Program-made: the position numbers and the translations under genes
Assembly (NCBI GenBank): GCA_016201085.1
Contig: JACQDO010000056.1
Coordinates: 1-17,118, forward strand
Source: Hyphomicrobiales bacterium
GTDB taxonomy: Bacteria > Pseudomonadota > Alphaproteobacteria > Rhizobiales > Xanthobacteraceae
Direction of reading: 5' to 3'
DNA: 17,118 bases
Shown here: in pieces, positions 8,489 to 15,697 of the stretch
Numbering within the stretch: the first letter of the stretch is position 1
How the letters are laid out: each line of letters opens with the position of its first letter
Notes under the pieces: model-generated
Databases searched by the model: none
The model's input: only the letters and a program-made list of their open reading frames with translations
Told to the model about the DNA's origin: nothing

Positions 8489-8502
8489 TTGACCAAAATC
8501 AA
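8489..8502 (-). promoter_or_regulatory. FNR/FixK-type regulator box upstream of sdhC
   Basis: The 14-mer TTGATTTTGGTCAA on the minus strand is TTGAT-N4-GTCAA, nine of ten positions to the FNR consensus TTGAT-N4-ATCAA, and fits the TTGA-N6-TCAA pattern of FixK/CRP-family sites. If the box is centred at -41.5, transcription would start near 8454, with TAGACA or GATACA as the -10. This suggests oxygen-responsive control of complex II. It is inferred from motif and position only. The rest of 8393-8717 holds no gene. Confidence 0.5.
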
Positions 8503-8673
8503 AACGCCCAGCCTTCGACGTTGCGTTGGATAAAACGGCGAAGCGGTTGTTAGGTCAATGCACCGGTCGAAGACGGGGGCAGTCGGAGAGCAGGAGGCTT
8601 GACTGGCCGCCAAAACCGGATACTTCATCGATTACGAAGCCTTGCGCCTCAGATAACCGCGTTGCAATATGTG

Positions 8674-8698
8674 TTTTACGTAGCCTGCCTTCGTAAAA
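8674..8698 (+). promoter_or_regulatory. Inverted repeat directly upstream of the LysR gene
   Basis: TTTTACG (8674-8680), 11-base spacer, CGTAAAA (8692-8698) is a perfect 7-base dyad ending 19 bases before the lysR start. LysR proteins typically bind interrupted dyads near their own promoter. The site is therefore a good candidate operator for autoregulation, though its half-site spacing is not the strict T-N11-A form. Confidence 0.5.
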
Positions 8699-8717
8699 TA
8701 AGAAGGTAGCCCGACCG

Positions 8718-9605
8718 ATGCGCTTCGACTTCACCGATCTCAACCTGTTCCGCCACATCGTGGAGGCGGGCAGCATCACCCATGGCGCGGCGCGCTCGAA
8801 CCTGGCGCTGGCCGCAGCCTCCACGCGCATCCGCAAAATGGAACAGGCATTCGGAGCCACGCTGCTGGTGCGTGGGCGTCAGGGCGTCGTACCGACCCAG
8901 GCCGGCCGCACTTTGCTGCAACACACGCGTGTGATCCTGGCGCAGTCCGAACGCCTGAAGGAGGATCTGTCGCCCTATGCGCGCGGGCTGGCCGGCCAGG
9001 TGCGCGTACTGTCCAATACCAATGCGCTCACCGAATTCCTGCCCGAGACGCTGAGCTCGTTTCTCACCACCTATCCCGACATCAGCGTGGACCTGGAGGA
9101 GCGACTCTCCGACGAGATCGTCGGACTGATCGCGGAAGGCGCCGCCGATATCGGCATCGTCGCCGGCACGGTGGACTACGGCGGCCTGCACACGTTTCCG
9201 TTCCGCAGCGACCGCTTCGTGCTGGTGGTGGCGCGCAATCATGCGCTCGCCAGCCGTTCGCGCATCGGCTTTGCCGAGGTGCTCGACTACGACATGGTGG
9301 GCCTGGATCGCGCCAGCGCGATCCAGCGCTTTCTCGCCGACAAGGCGAGCCGCATCGGCCGCGCCATCCGTCTGCGCGTGCAGTTGCGCTCATTCGACGC
9401 GATCTGCCGCCTGGTCGAATGCAATGTCGGCGTCGGCATCGTGCCGGAGACCACGGTGCAGCGGGCGGCGCGTACCATGGCGATCAACGCCGTGCGGCTG
9501 AGCGATTCCTGGGCGCCACGCGAATTGACCATCTGCGTGCGCGCCGTCGAGGCGCTGCCGCCCTATGCGCGGCAGTTGCTGGATCATTTGAAGGCGAGTG
9601 CTTAG
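8718..9605 (+). CDS. LysR-family transcriptional regulator
   Basis: 295 residues, the normal family length. The N-terminal winged helix-turn-helix spans about residues 5-65 (TDLNLFRHIVEAGSITHGAA...AASTRIRKMEQAFGATLLVR), ending with the usual PTQAGRTLL. A linker helix to about residue 90 leads to the inducer-binding domain (VRVLSNTNALTEFLP..., then two Rossmann-like lobes). The ligand cannot be predicted. The gene is divergent from sdhC, 325 bases away, and its stop directly abuts the stop of mesaconyl-CoA hydratase (9605/9606). The sdh operon and the hydratase gene are both possible targets, but neither is shown. An AGAAGG ribosome site lies about 11 bases before the ATG. Confidence 0.9.
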   Translation: MRFDFTDLNLFRHIVEAGSITHGAARSNLALAAASTRIRKMEQAFGATLLVRGRQGVVPTQAGRTLLQHTRVILAQSERLKEDLSPYARGLAGQVRVLSNTNALTEFLPETLSSFLTTYPDISVDLEERLSDEIVGLIAEGAADIGIVAGTVDYGGLHTFPFRSDRFVLVVARNHALASRSRIGFAEVLDYDMVGLDRASAIQRFLADKASRIGRAIRLRVQLRSFDAICRLVECNVGVGIVPETTVQRAARTMAINAVRLSDSWAPRELTICVRAVEALPPYARQLLDHLKASA

Positions 9606-10670
9606 TTATTTCGGCAGCAGCACCCAGTAATCCAAATCGAGGATCACCGCCGGGTCATAGTCGTCGCCAACCTTGTCCGGGAAATCCGCGCAAGCGCGGT
9701 CCTTGGTGGCGATGGTGCGCAGGCGCAGCGCGCCGACATCCGTGCGGCCGGGCAGTTCGGCGCGATCGAGCACTTCCGACCAGGCAAACACGGTGAGACC
9801 TGCAAACAGCGGCGCCACGTGCCGGCCGCCGTTGATCGCCGCCACGTGGAAGGCGTTGCCAAGCCCGTTGAAGGAGAGCGCGCGCGCCAGCGAAATGGCA
9901 TGGCCGCCGTAGATCAGGCGGCGGCCGAAACGGCCTTTGCCCTCGGCGTATTGGTTGAAATGCACGCGCGCGGTGTTCTGATAAAGCCGCGTCGCGATCA
10001 TGTGCTCGGCTTCTTCGACCGTGACGCCGTCGACGTGATCGATCTTCTCGCCGACCTTGTAGTCGCCGAAGCGGTGCGGGCTGCCGGCGAGCTGCGTGTC
10101 ATAGGCCGTAGCGTCGATCGGCGGGCAGGCGGCGCCAAGCTTGGCGACCTCCACGCTCTTGGGCAGTTGCGGGACTTGCTCGGCTGGTGCTGCGGCCTGC
10201 TCGTCGCGCTTGCGCACCATCACCCAGCGCACGTATTCCAGAACCGTAGCGCCGTCCTGGTCGAAGCCGCGCGACCGCACGTAGACGATGCCGGTCTTGC
10301 GGTTGGAATTTTCCTTCAGGCCGATCACTTCCGATACGGCGTTGAGCGTATCGCCCGGATAGACGGCTTTGAGGAAACGGCAGTCGGCATAGCCGAGATT
10401 GGCCACGGCATTGAGGGAAATGTCCGGCACCGTCTTGCCGAACACCACGTGAAACACCAACAAGTCGTCAATTGGCGAGCGTGGAAGCCCAAGCTTGCGC
10501 GCGAAGGCATCGGACGACTGCACGGCAAAGCGCGCGCCGAACAGCCCGTTGTAGAGAGCCACATCGCCGGCGGTGACGGTGCGGGGCGTGGCATGGCGGA
10601 TCTCCTGGCCGAGGCGGAAATCCTCGAAGAAATTTCCCGGATTGGTTTTGCGCGCGGACGGCTCGCTCAC
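9606..10670 (-). CDS. mch: Mesaconyl-CoA hydratase (beta-methylmalyl-CoA dehydratase), double MaoC/hotdog protein
   Basis: 354 residues from a GTG start at 10670, chosen because GAAGGAA stands eight bases upstream; an ATG at 10715 is possible but poorly placed. The sequence matches the Rhodobacter Mch type: KTNPGNFFEDFRLG at the start, FHVVFGKTVPDISLNAVANLGYA in the first hotdog domain (about residues 15-170), and HFNQYAEGKGRFGRRLIYGGHAIS in the second (about 195-350). The enzyme interconverts mesaconyl-C1-CoA and beta-methylmalyl-CoA in the ethylmalonyl-CoA pathway for acetyl-CoA assimilation. That pathway ends in glyoxylate plus propionyl-CoA, which then feeds succinyl-CoA to the TCA cycle, in line with its position near sdh. 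No malyl-CoA lyase gene is in the window. Confidence 0.88.
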   Translation of the reverse strand: MSEPSARKTNPGNFFEDFRLGQEIRHATPRTVTAGDVALYNGLFGARFAVQSSDAFARKLGLPRSPIDDLLVFHVVFGKTVPDISLNAVANLGYADCRFLKAVYPGDTLNAVSEVIGLKENSNRKTGIVYVRSRGFDQDGATVLEYVRWVMVRKRDEQAAAPAEQVPQLPKSVEVAKLGAACPPIDATAYDTQLAGSPHRFGDYKVGEKIDHVDGVTVEEAEHMIATRLYQNTARVHFNQYAEGKGRFGRRLIYGGHAISLARALSFNGLGNAFHVAAINGGRHVAPLFAGLTVFAWSEVLDRAELPGRTDVGALRLRTIATKDRACADFPDKVGDDYDPAVILDLDYWVLLPK

Positions 10671-10824
10671 TGAACTGATTCCTTCATGCGGTCTTGCTCG
10701 ATGCGGCATTCTCACAAAACCGTGAGGCGAACGCCAGCTTCCGACAACGGGAAACTGATGAGGACGTGTTTAACCCTTGTGCTAGCGAATACAGCGCAAA
10801 TTCAATCTTCCTGGAGGACGAAAA

Positions 10825-11079
10825 ATGAAAAAGAACATCCTGCTTTCCGCCATTCTGTCGGGCGCAATCGCGGCCGGTATCGCCATGGCGCCGGCGGCCT
10901 ATGCGGCGGACGAGATGAAGAAGGACACCATGTCCAAGGATAATATGTCAAAGGATTCGATGAAGAAGGACACGATGTCGAAAGATACCATGTCCAAGGA
11001 TATGATGAAGAAAGACGACGCCATGTCCAAGGACAATATGTCCAAAGACAATATGTCCAAAGACAACATGAAGAAATAA
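10825..11079 (+). CDS. Secreted methionine-rich pentapeptide (MXKDX) repeat protein
   Basis: 84 residues. A Sec signal peptide (MKKNILLS...APAAYA) should be cut after residue 27. The mature 57 residues are almost wholly a repeat of M-[SK]-K-D-x, about ten units, with 12 methionines (21%). This matches the family known as pentapeptide MXKDX repeat protein. GGAGG (10813-10817) lies seven bases before the ATG. The protein precedes a cytochrome b and a YedY-like molybdoenzyme on the same strand. In Azospira a Met-rich periplasmic peptide (MrpX) beside yedY1 and yedZ1 quenches hypochlorite by reversible methionine oxidation, and this peptide may do likewise. The underlying DNA shows a near-15-base periodicity from tandem duplication. 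Confidence 0.85.
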   Translation: MKKNILLSAILSGAIAAGIAMAPAAYAADEMKKDTMSKDNMSKDSMKKDTMSKDTMSKDMMKKDDAMSKDNMSKDNMSKDNMKK

Positions 11080-11085
11080 ATCGCT

Positions 11086-11121
11086 CGCCGCCGGGTTCAT
11101 GCATTCAGGGGCCCGGCGGCG
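11086..11121 (+). terminator. GC-rich hairpin between MXKDX gene and cytochrome b gene
   Basis: CGCCGCCGGG (11086-11095) and CCCGGCGGCG (11112-11121) pair perfectly over ten bases, with a 16-base loop. It starts seven bases after the MXKDX stop. No T-run follows, so it may act as a partial terminator or as an mRNA stabiliser that makes the short peptide message more abundant than the downstream enzyme genes. TATAAT (11125-11130) follows at once, but no good -35 is visible. Confidence 0.45.
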
Positions 11122-11158
11122 GCATATAATGGCCAACCGCCTGGATCGGACATTGACC

Positions 11159-11788
11159 ATGAGCGTGGAAACGGCAGTCGGTGGCAGTCAGATCGCGGCG
11201 CGCGAGGCCATTCATCCGGCCTGGGTGCGCGTCACCCATTGGATCAACGCGATCGCGATCCTGGTGATGATCGGCTCCGGCTGGCAGATCTATAATGCCG
11301 CGCCGCTGTTCGACGGCCTCCGCTTCGCCAAAAGCATTTCGCTCGGCAACTGGCTGGCCGGCGCCTTGCTCTGGCATTTCGCCGCCATGTGGGTGCTGGC
11401 GATCAACGGCCTCGTCTATGTGACGCTCGGCATCCTGAGCGGCCGTTTCCGCCGCAAGCTGTGGCCGATCAGCCCGGCACAAGTATTGGCCGACGCCAAG
11501 GCGGCGCTCAGCTTCAAGCTCTCGCACGATGATCTGTCGCGTTACAACGCGGTGCAGAAGCTGCTCTATGCCGGCGTCATCCTCGCCGGCATCGTGATCG
11601 TGCTATCGGGCCTGGCGATCTGGAAGCCGGTGCAGTTGCAGGAACTGACCGCGCTGTTCGGCGGCTACGATGCGGCGCGCTACGTGCATTTCTTCGCCAT
11701 GGCCGCGATCGTCGGATTCCTGGTCGTGCATGTGGCGCTGGCGCTGATCGTGCCGAAGAGCCTGCGCGCCATGATCACAGGCCAATAG
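11159..11788 (+). CDS. Four-histidine membrane cytochrome b (b561/Ni-Fe-hydrogenase-type)
   Basis: 209 residues with four transmembrane helices. H27 (WVRVTHWINA), H73 (LLWHFAAMW), H177 and H191 (YVHFF...VVHVAL) are placed as the bis-heme ligands of the cytochrome b561/Cyt_b-N family. This membrane subunit would pass electrons between the quinone pool and the periplasmic molybdoenzyme encoded 11 bases downstream. It is not the six-helix YedZ/MsrQ type. ATG 11159 is preferred over ATG 11129 since the latter overlaps a TATAAT sequence; neither has a strong ribosome site. It is probably co-transcribed with the next gene. Confidence 0.85.
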   Translation: MSVETAVGGSQIAAREAIHPAWVRVTHWINAIAILVMIGSGWQIYNAAPLFDGLRFAKSISLGNWLAGALLWHFAAMWVLAINGLVYVTLGILSGRFRRKLWPISPAQVLADAKAALSFKLSHDDLSRYNAVQKLLYAGVILAGIVIVLSGLAIWKPVQLQELTALFGGYDAARYVHFFAMAAIVGFLVVHVALALIVPKSLRAMITGQ

Positions 11789-11799
11789 GGGAGGTCGAG

Positions 11800-12573
11800 A
11801 TGCGTCAGCGCAAAATTATCCCCGGCGTCGATCCGCAGCTGCTGATCAAGGATGCCGCCAAGTTGATGCCCGACGCCTCCCGGCGCGGCTTCCTGCGCGG
11901 CGCCGCCAGCCTGGGCGCGCTCGCCTTCCTCACCGGCTGCGACATCGTCGACGGCGACACCGCCGAAGGCGTCTTGCGCAAGATTTCTTCGTTCAACGAC
12001 GGCGCGCAGGCCGCGCTGTTCAACCGCGGCAAACTGGCGCCGACATTCCCCGAAAGCGCCATCACCCGGCCGTTCCCGTTCAACGCCTATTACGACGAGG
12101 ACGAGGCGCCGGAGGTCGACGGCAACAGCTACAAACTCGAAGTCGCCGGTCTGGTCGACAACAAGAAGCCGTGGACGCTCTCCGAGCTGCACGCGCTGCC
12201 CGAGGTGTCGCAAATCACCCGCCATATCTGCGTCGAAGGCTGGAGCGCCATCGGCTCCTGGCAGGGCACGCCGCTGTCGGAATTCCTCACGCGCATCGGC
12301 GCCGACACCCGCGCCAAATACGTCTGGTTCAAATGCGCCGAGGGCTACAGCAACACCATCGACATGCCGACCGCGCTGCATCCGCAGACGCAGATGACCT
12401 TTAAATACGCCAACAAAATCCTGCCGCGCGCCTACGGCTTCCCGATGAAAATCCGCATCCCCACCAAGCTCGGCTTCAAGAACCCGAAATACGTGGTGGC
12501 GATGGAAGTGACCAATACCGACAAAGGCGGCTATTGGGAGGACCGGGGCTACAACTGGTTCAGCGGGCTGTAG
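11800..12573 (+). CDS. Tat-exported molybdopterin oxidoreductase of the sulfite oxidase / YedY (MsrP) fold
   Basis: 257 residues. The N-terminus holds a twin-arginine motif SRRGFLRG (R28-R29) and a lipobox-like LTGC (C47), so the protein is probably exported folded, with its cofactor, and lipid-anchored. RHICVEGWSAIGSWQG places C144 as the molybdenum-coordinating cysteine, as in YedY's R-x-x-C-V-E-x-W-S. The C-terminal YGFPMKIRIPTKLGFKNPK completes the fold. Homologues reduce methionine sulfoxide (MsrP) or oxidise sulfite; the substrate is unknown here. GGGGAGG precedes the ATG. A diverged copy of the last 50 residues is found at 15128-15280. Its 3' end overlaps the converging AlgJ-like gene by 14 bases. 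Confidence 0.85.
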   Translation: MRQRKIIPGVDPQLLIKDAAKLMPDASRRGFLRGAASLGALAFLTGCDIVDGDTAEGVLRKISSFNDGAQAALFNRGKLAPTFPESAITRPFPFNAYYDEDEAPEVDGNSYKLEVAGLVDNKKPWTLSELHALPEVSQITRHICVEGWSAIGSWQGTPLSEFLTRIGADTRAKYVWFKCAEGYSNTIDMPTALHPQTQMTFKYANKILPRAYGFPMKIRIPTKLGFKNPKYVVAMEVTNTDKGGYWEDRGYNWFSGL

Positions 12574-13630
12574 CGCTCGCCTCGGGCATCTGTTTCAGGT
12601 TCCAGCAGAACATAAAGCGCTCGGTCGGCACCAGGATGACGATGTCGGGCGCCTGCGCGGTCACGACCTCCGGGATGAAGTCGCACATCTCGTGATGGAT
12701 CCAGACCAGCCGGCCGACGTGCAGGCCGAAATAGTCGCGCCAGGCATGCTCGGTGAACGAATCGCCCACCAGCAGCACGCGCGGACCGCTTCGGTCGCTG
12801 TCGGTGACAAAACCGCCGGTCTCGCGGCCGGTGTCGAGCTTGCGCTCGGTGAGCTTGGGCGCGCCGAGCATGCGCGCGAGATCGCCGCCCTTGGTCTTGG
12901 CAAAACCGCGGAACACGCGTTGCGGATCGATGCGCCAGTCCGGCTTGCCGAGCTTGGCGACCAAGGCGTTGTAGGCGAGCAGTGCGCCCAGCCGATTCCA
13001 ATGGGTGTCGCCGCGCCGGAACAGCGGATGGCGTTCGGCTTCCGCGATCAGCGCCGCCCGCAGATCGGCAAAGGGCACGCCGCGCGCGGCCAGCGCCGGC
13101 AGCATCGCGTCATATTCGGTCGGCGGCTTCGGCTTGAACCAAGGCGGCACGGTATCGCGAACGACGCTGGTGCTGTTGGGCGCAATCGCCACCAGGAAGC
13201 CTATGCCCTGGGCGCGGTAGTTCGCCTGCAACGCCGCCGCGAAATCGGCGAAGCGAGCGATATCGGCATGACGCTGCATCAGCCCCAAGGACTGCTCCAG
13301 CATGCCGTCGCCGTTGAAGAACAGCGCGCGGTTGCGACCATAGAGCACGCGCAGATCGGTCGGCGACACCAGGGTGTAGCGCAGCACGGCATTGGCGCGC
13401 ACCAAGGTCTCGCGCAGCCCGAAATGGTCGGTAATGAAGGCCTCGGTTGCCTTCGGCAACGCGCTCCATTGCGCCAGCGTTCGCGGCCACGCCGGTAGCG
13501 GCGCCAGCCGCCGGTTTTCGCGTGCGGACAGCATCTCGCGCGGCATGATCGCCTGAATCAGCATCGGCAACGACAGCAGCGCCAGCGCTATCGCGATCCA
13601 CCAGCGGCGATGACGTGCGAGCAAGCCCAT
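12560..13630 (-). CDS. AlgJ/AlgX-like SGNH O-acetyltransferase, periplasmic
   Basis: 356 residues with one N-terminal membrane anchor (about 9-28) and a periplasmic SGNH-hydrolase-like domain. The catalytic motifs of the alginate-type acetyltransferases are visible: DTHW (D208-H210) and, in inverted order as usual for the family, GDSF (D290-S291). With AlgI-type MBOAT proteins such enzymes move acetyl groups to secreted polysaccharides; which polymer is modified here cannot be told because no glycosyltransferase is nearby. The gene begins three bases after the MBOAT gene, indicating an operon. There is no signal-peptidase site, so it likely stays membrane-bound. Confidence 0.85.
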   Translation of the reverse strand: MGLLARHRRWWIAIALALLSLPMLIQAIMPREMLSARENRRLAPLPAWPRTLAQWSALPKATEAFITDHFGLRETLVRANAVLRYTLVSPTDLRVLYGRNRALFFNGDGMLEQSLGLMQRHADIARFADFAAALQANYRAQGIGFLVAIAPNSTSVVRDTVPPWFKPKPPTEYDAMLPALAARGVPFADLRAALIAEAERHPLFRRGDTHWNRLGALLAYNALVAKLGKPDWRIDPQRVFRGFAKTKGGDLARMLGAPKLTERKLDTGRETGGFVTDSDRSGPRVLLVGDSFTEHAWRDYFGLHVGRLVWIHHEMCDFIPEVVTAQAPDIVILVPTERFMFCWNLKQMPEASATAR

Positions 13631-13633
13631 CGT

Positions 13634-15028
13634 TCAGAACCTGAAATACAGGAAGGGGCTGTAAGAGCCCGCGGCCGCGCTCAACAAGGTCAGCGCCAGC
13701 ATCAATGACGTCACCACGGTGTCGGCGAGCGGCCACAGCGAGCGCCAGGCGCTGCGCGGCAGTCCGCGCCAGCGCACCAGCGCCAGCACGGCGCCGATCG
13801 CCAGCGCGGCCACGGTGGTCGGATAGATCGCCAGATGCGCCGGCAGGCCGATCTCGCTGACGCCGTTGCGGCCGATCAGCCCGCCGAAGAAGTCGAGCGC
13901 ATGCGCGAAATCATGCGAGCGGAACCACACCCAGCTGCTCATCACCGCCAGCAGTGCGTAGAGCCGCGCCACCAATACCGGTGAGCGCGCAAGCCAGCGG
14001 CCGAGACCCATGCGCTCGACCATCAGAAACAATCCGTGGTGCGCGCCCCATACCACGAAGGTCCAGTTGGCGCCGTGCCACAGGCCGCACAGCAGGAACA
14101 CCAGACAGAGATTGCGGTAGGTGGCGAGTTCGCCGCCGCGATTGCCGCCAAGCGGGATGTAGAGATAGTCGCGCAGCCACTGCGACAGGCTGATGTGCCA
14201 GCGCCGCCAGAATTCGGTGATCGAGCGCGACGTGTAGGGGAAATTGAAATTGCGCGGAAAACGCAGACCGAGCGCGAGGCCGAGCCCGATCGCCATGTTG
14301 GAATAGCCGAGGAAATCGAAATAGATCTGGATCGTATAGGCGCTCAGCCCGAGCCAGGCTTCCGTCATGCTCGGCGCGACGACATGATCGAATACCTGAT
14401 CGGCAATGCGCGCCACTTCGTCGGCGATCAGCACCTTCTGCGCCAGACCGACGATGAAGATGCGCAATCCCGCCGAGCCGCGCCCGAGCGTCATGCGCCG
14501 CTCACCGAGCCTGCGCGCGATGGTGTGGTAGCGGATGATCGGGCCGGCGACGAGCTGCGGAAACATCGCGATATAGACGGCGACCTGCAGCAGGCTGCGA
14601 TTGGCGCGCACGTCGCCGCGGTAGATATCGACCAGGTAGGAAATCGAATGGAAGGTGAAGAACGAGATGCCGAGTGGCAGCGCCAACCCCGGCAGCGTGA
14701 AGCGCCAGAGGCCGACGGCATTGAGGCTGCCGACGACGAAATCGGCATATTTGAACACGCCGAGCATCAGCAGATTGACGCTGACGCCAAAGGCAATCGC
14801 CGCCAAGCGGGCGCGGCCGCTGCGCGCATCGATGGCGAGCGCGATCAGATAGTTGAAGGCGATCTGGCCGGCCAGCACCAGCACGAACCAGGGTTCGCCC
14901 CAGGCATAGAAAATCAGCGAGGCGGCCAGCAGGCAGGCGTTCTTCGCCGTAATTCCGGGCGCCGCGCCATAGGCGATGCAGAACAGCGGCAGGAAATAGA
15001 ACAGGAAAGGGACTGAGGAAAAAACCAT
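13634..15028 (-). CDS. MBOAT-family O-acyltransferase (AlgI-like)
   Basis: 464 residues with about ten transmembrane helices, a normal length for AlgI/DltB-type MBOAT proteins. The conserved blocks FWRRWHISLSQWLRDYLYIPLGGNRGG (H278) and LCGLWHGANWTF (H318, the catalytic histidine) are intact, as is GLRFPRNFNFPY. The protein would transfer an acetyl group across the inner membrane for the partner AlgJ-like enzyme just downstream. A nearby motif reads YFDFLGYSNMA where SGYSDMA is more usual, a modest change. It starts next to the molybdoenzyme remnant. No strong ribosome site is seen. Confidence 0.88.
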   Translation of the reverse strand: MVFSSVPFLFYFLPLFCIAYGAAPGITAKNACLLAASLIFYAWGEPWFVLVLAGQIAFNYLIALAIDARSGRARLAAIAFGVSVNLLMLGVFKYADFVVGSLNAVGLWRFTLPGLALPLGISFFTFHSISYLVDIYRGDVRANRSLLQVAVYIAMFPQLVAGPIIRYHTIARRLGERRMTLGRGSAGLRIFIVGLAQKVLIADEVARIADQVFDHVVAPSMTEAWLGLSAYTIQIYFDFLGYSNMAIGLGLALGLRFPRNFNFPYTSRSITEFWRRWHISLSQWLRDYLYIPLGGNRGGELATYRNLCLVFLLCGLWHGANWTFVVWGAHHGLFLMVERMGLGRWLARSPVLVARLYALLAVMSSWVWFRSHDFAHALDFFGGLIGRNGVSEIGLPAHLAIYPTTVAALAIGAVLALVRWRGLPRSAWRSLWPLADTVVTSLMLALTLLSAAAGSYSPFLYFRF

Positions 15029-15127
15029 GAGCCGAAAGCTTCGCCGTTGGCGCCCGTCGCTGGCCAGAACCTCATAGGCCGCGCCGCCGCGGCGATGTCA
15101 AACCAAGGCGCCCCGATAACCTGGCAG

Positions 15128-15280
15128 CTTGCGCGCGCCTACAGCTTACCGATGAAGCTCCGCATCCCCACCAGGCTCGGCTGCATGAACACGAAGTACG
15201 GGGTGGCGATGGAAGTCACCAACACCGACAAAGGCGACTATTGTAAGAAGCAGGGCTACAATTGGTTCAGCCGGTTGTGA
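15128..15280 (+). pseudogene. Truncated, diverged copy of the C-terminus of the molybdopterin oxidoreductase
   Basis: This stretch aligns without any gap to 12421-12573, the last 50 codons of the molybdoenzyme gene, with about 25 differences in 153 bases by hand count (about 84% identity). The translation ARAYSLPMKLRIPTRLG...KGYNWFS-type tail is recognisable, but key residues have changed (F to C, P to T, W to C, three lysines in a run). It has no upstream catalytic part. It is read in the same direction as the intact gene, with the acetylation cassette between the two copies. It looks like the remains of a second gene copy, or a scar of recombination. The 100 bases before it (15029-15127) hold nothing recognisable. 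Confidence 0.75.
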
Positions 15281-15283
15281 GTT

Positions 15284-15691
15284 CTACGAGGAGATAAAGG
15301 GATTCAGCAACTTCACACCGAATTCCTTGAAGTCCTTCACGTTCCGCGTGACGACAATGAGCCCATGCAATCTGGCTGTCACTGCAATCATGGCGTCCTC
15401 GATCAGCGAGTCGGGTCGCCCATGCATCAGCTTGCCCCACAGGCGAAACGCGGCGGCATCCATTGGCAACACGTTCAATGTGGCGGCGACCTGATCGGCC
15501 CAAGCTTCGATCTCGGCGGCCTTATGCGCATCCTGGTCGCGGGTAACCTCGATCCCAGTTTGAATTTCGCCAAGTGTAACGGCTGAGAGGTGGAGATGCC
15601 GGTCGTCCACGCTGCGTATCCAAGCGATGACGGCACCGTGAGGCTTCGACTTTCGCAGTTCGGAAACCACGTTGGTATCGAGCAGATACAT
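15284..15691 (-). CDS. vapC: VapC-type toxin, PIN-domain ribonuclease
   Basis: 135 residues, typical for the family. The four acidic metal-binding residues of the PIN domain are in place: D5 (LLDTN), E42 (TLGEIQTG), D99 (IEDAMIA) and D120 (TRNVKDF). It should cleave RNA (often tRNA) when freed from its antitoxin. It starts seven bases after the antitoxin stop on the same strand. The toxin looks intact and sits beside a gene remnant, as toxin-antitoxin pairs often do in variable regions. Confidence 0.9.
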   Translation of the reverse strand: MYLLDTNVVSELRKSKPHGAVIAWIRSVDDRHLHLSAVTLGEIQTGIEVTRDQDAHKAAEIEAWADQVAATLNVLPMDAAAFRLWGKLMHGRPDSLIEDAMIAVTARLHGLIVVTRNVKDFKEFGVKLLNPFISS

Positions 15692-15697
15692 GCGCGC

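Noticed and set aside
10749..10800. ECF-type sigma promoter (GGGAAAC ... CGTGTT) before the MXKDX gene
   Set aside because: The spacing between the two parts is about 9 bases, too short for a GGAAC-N16-CGTT type promoter; no convincing alternative was found.
10915..11076. CRISPR-like array in the regular repeats
   Set aside because: The period is only about 15 bases, with no spacers, and it is explained by the MXKDX coding repeat.
15047..15280. Reading 15047-15280 as a 77-residue functional protein
   Set aside because: The first 28 residues are not homologous to anything recognised and the rest is a diverged fragment of the molybdoenzyme C-terminus, so a remnant is more likely.
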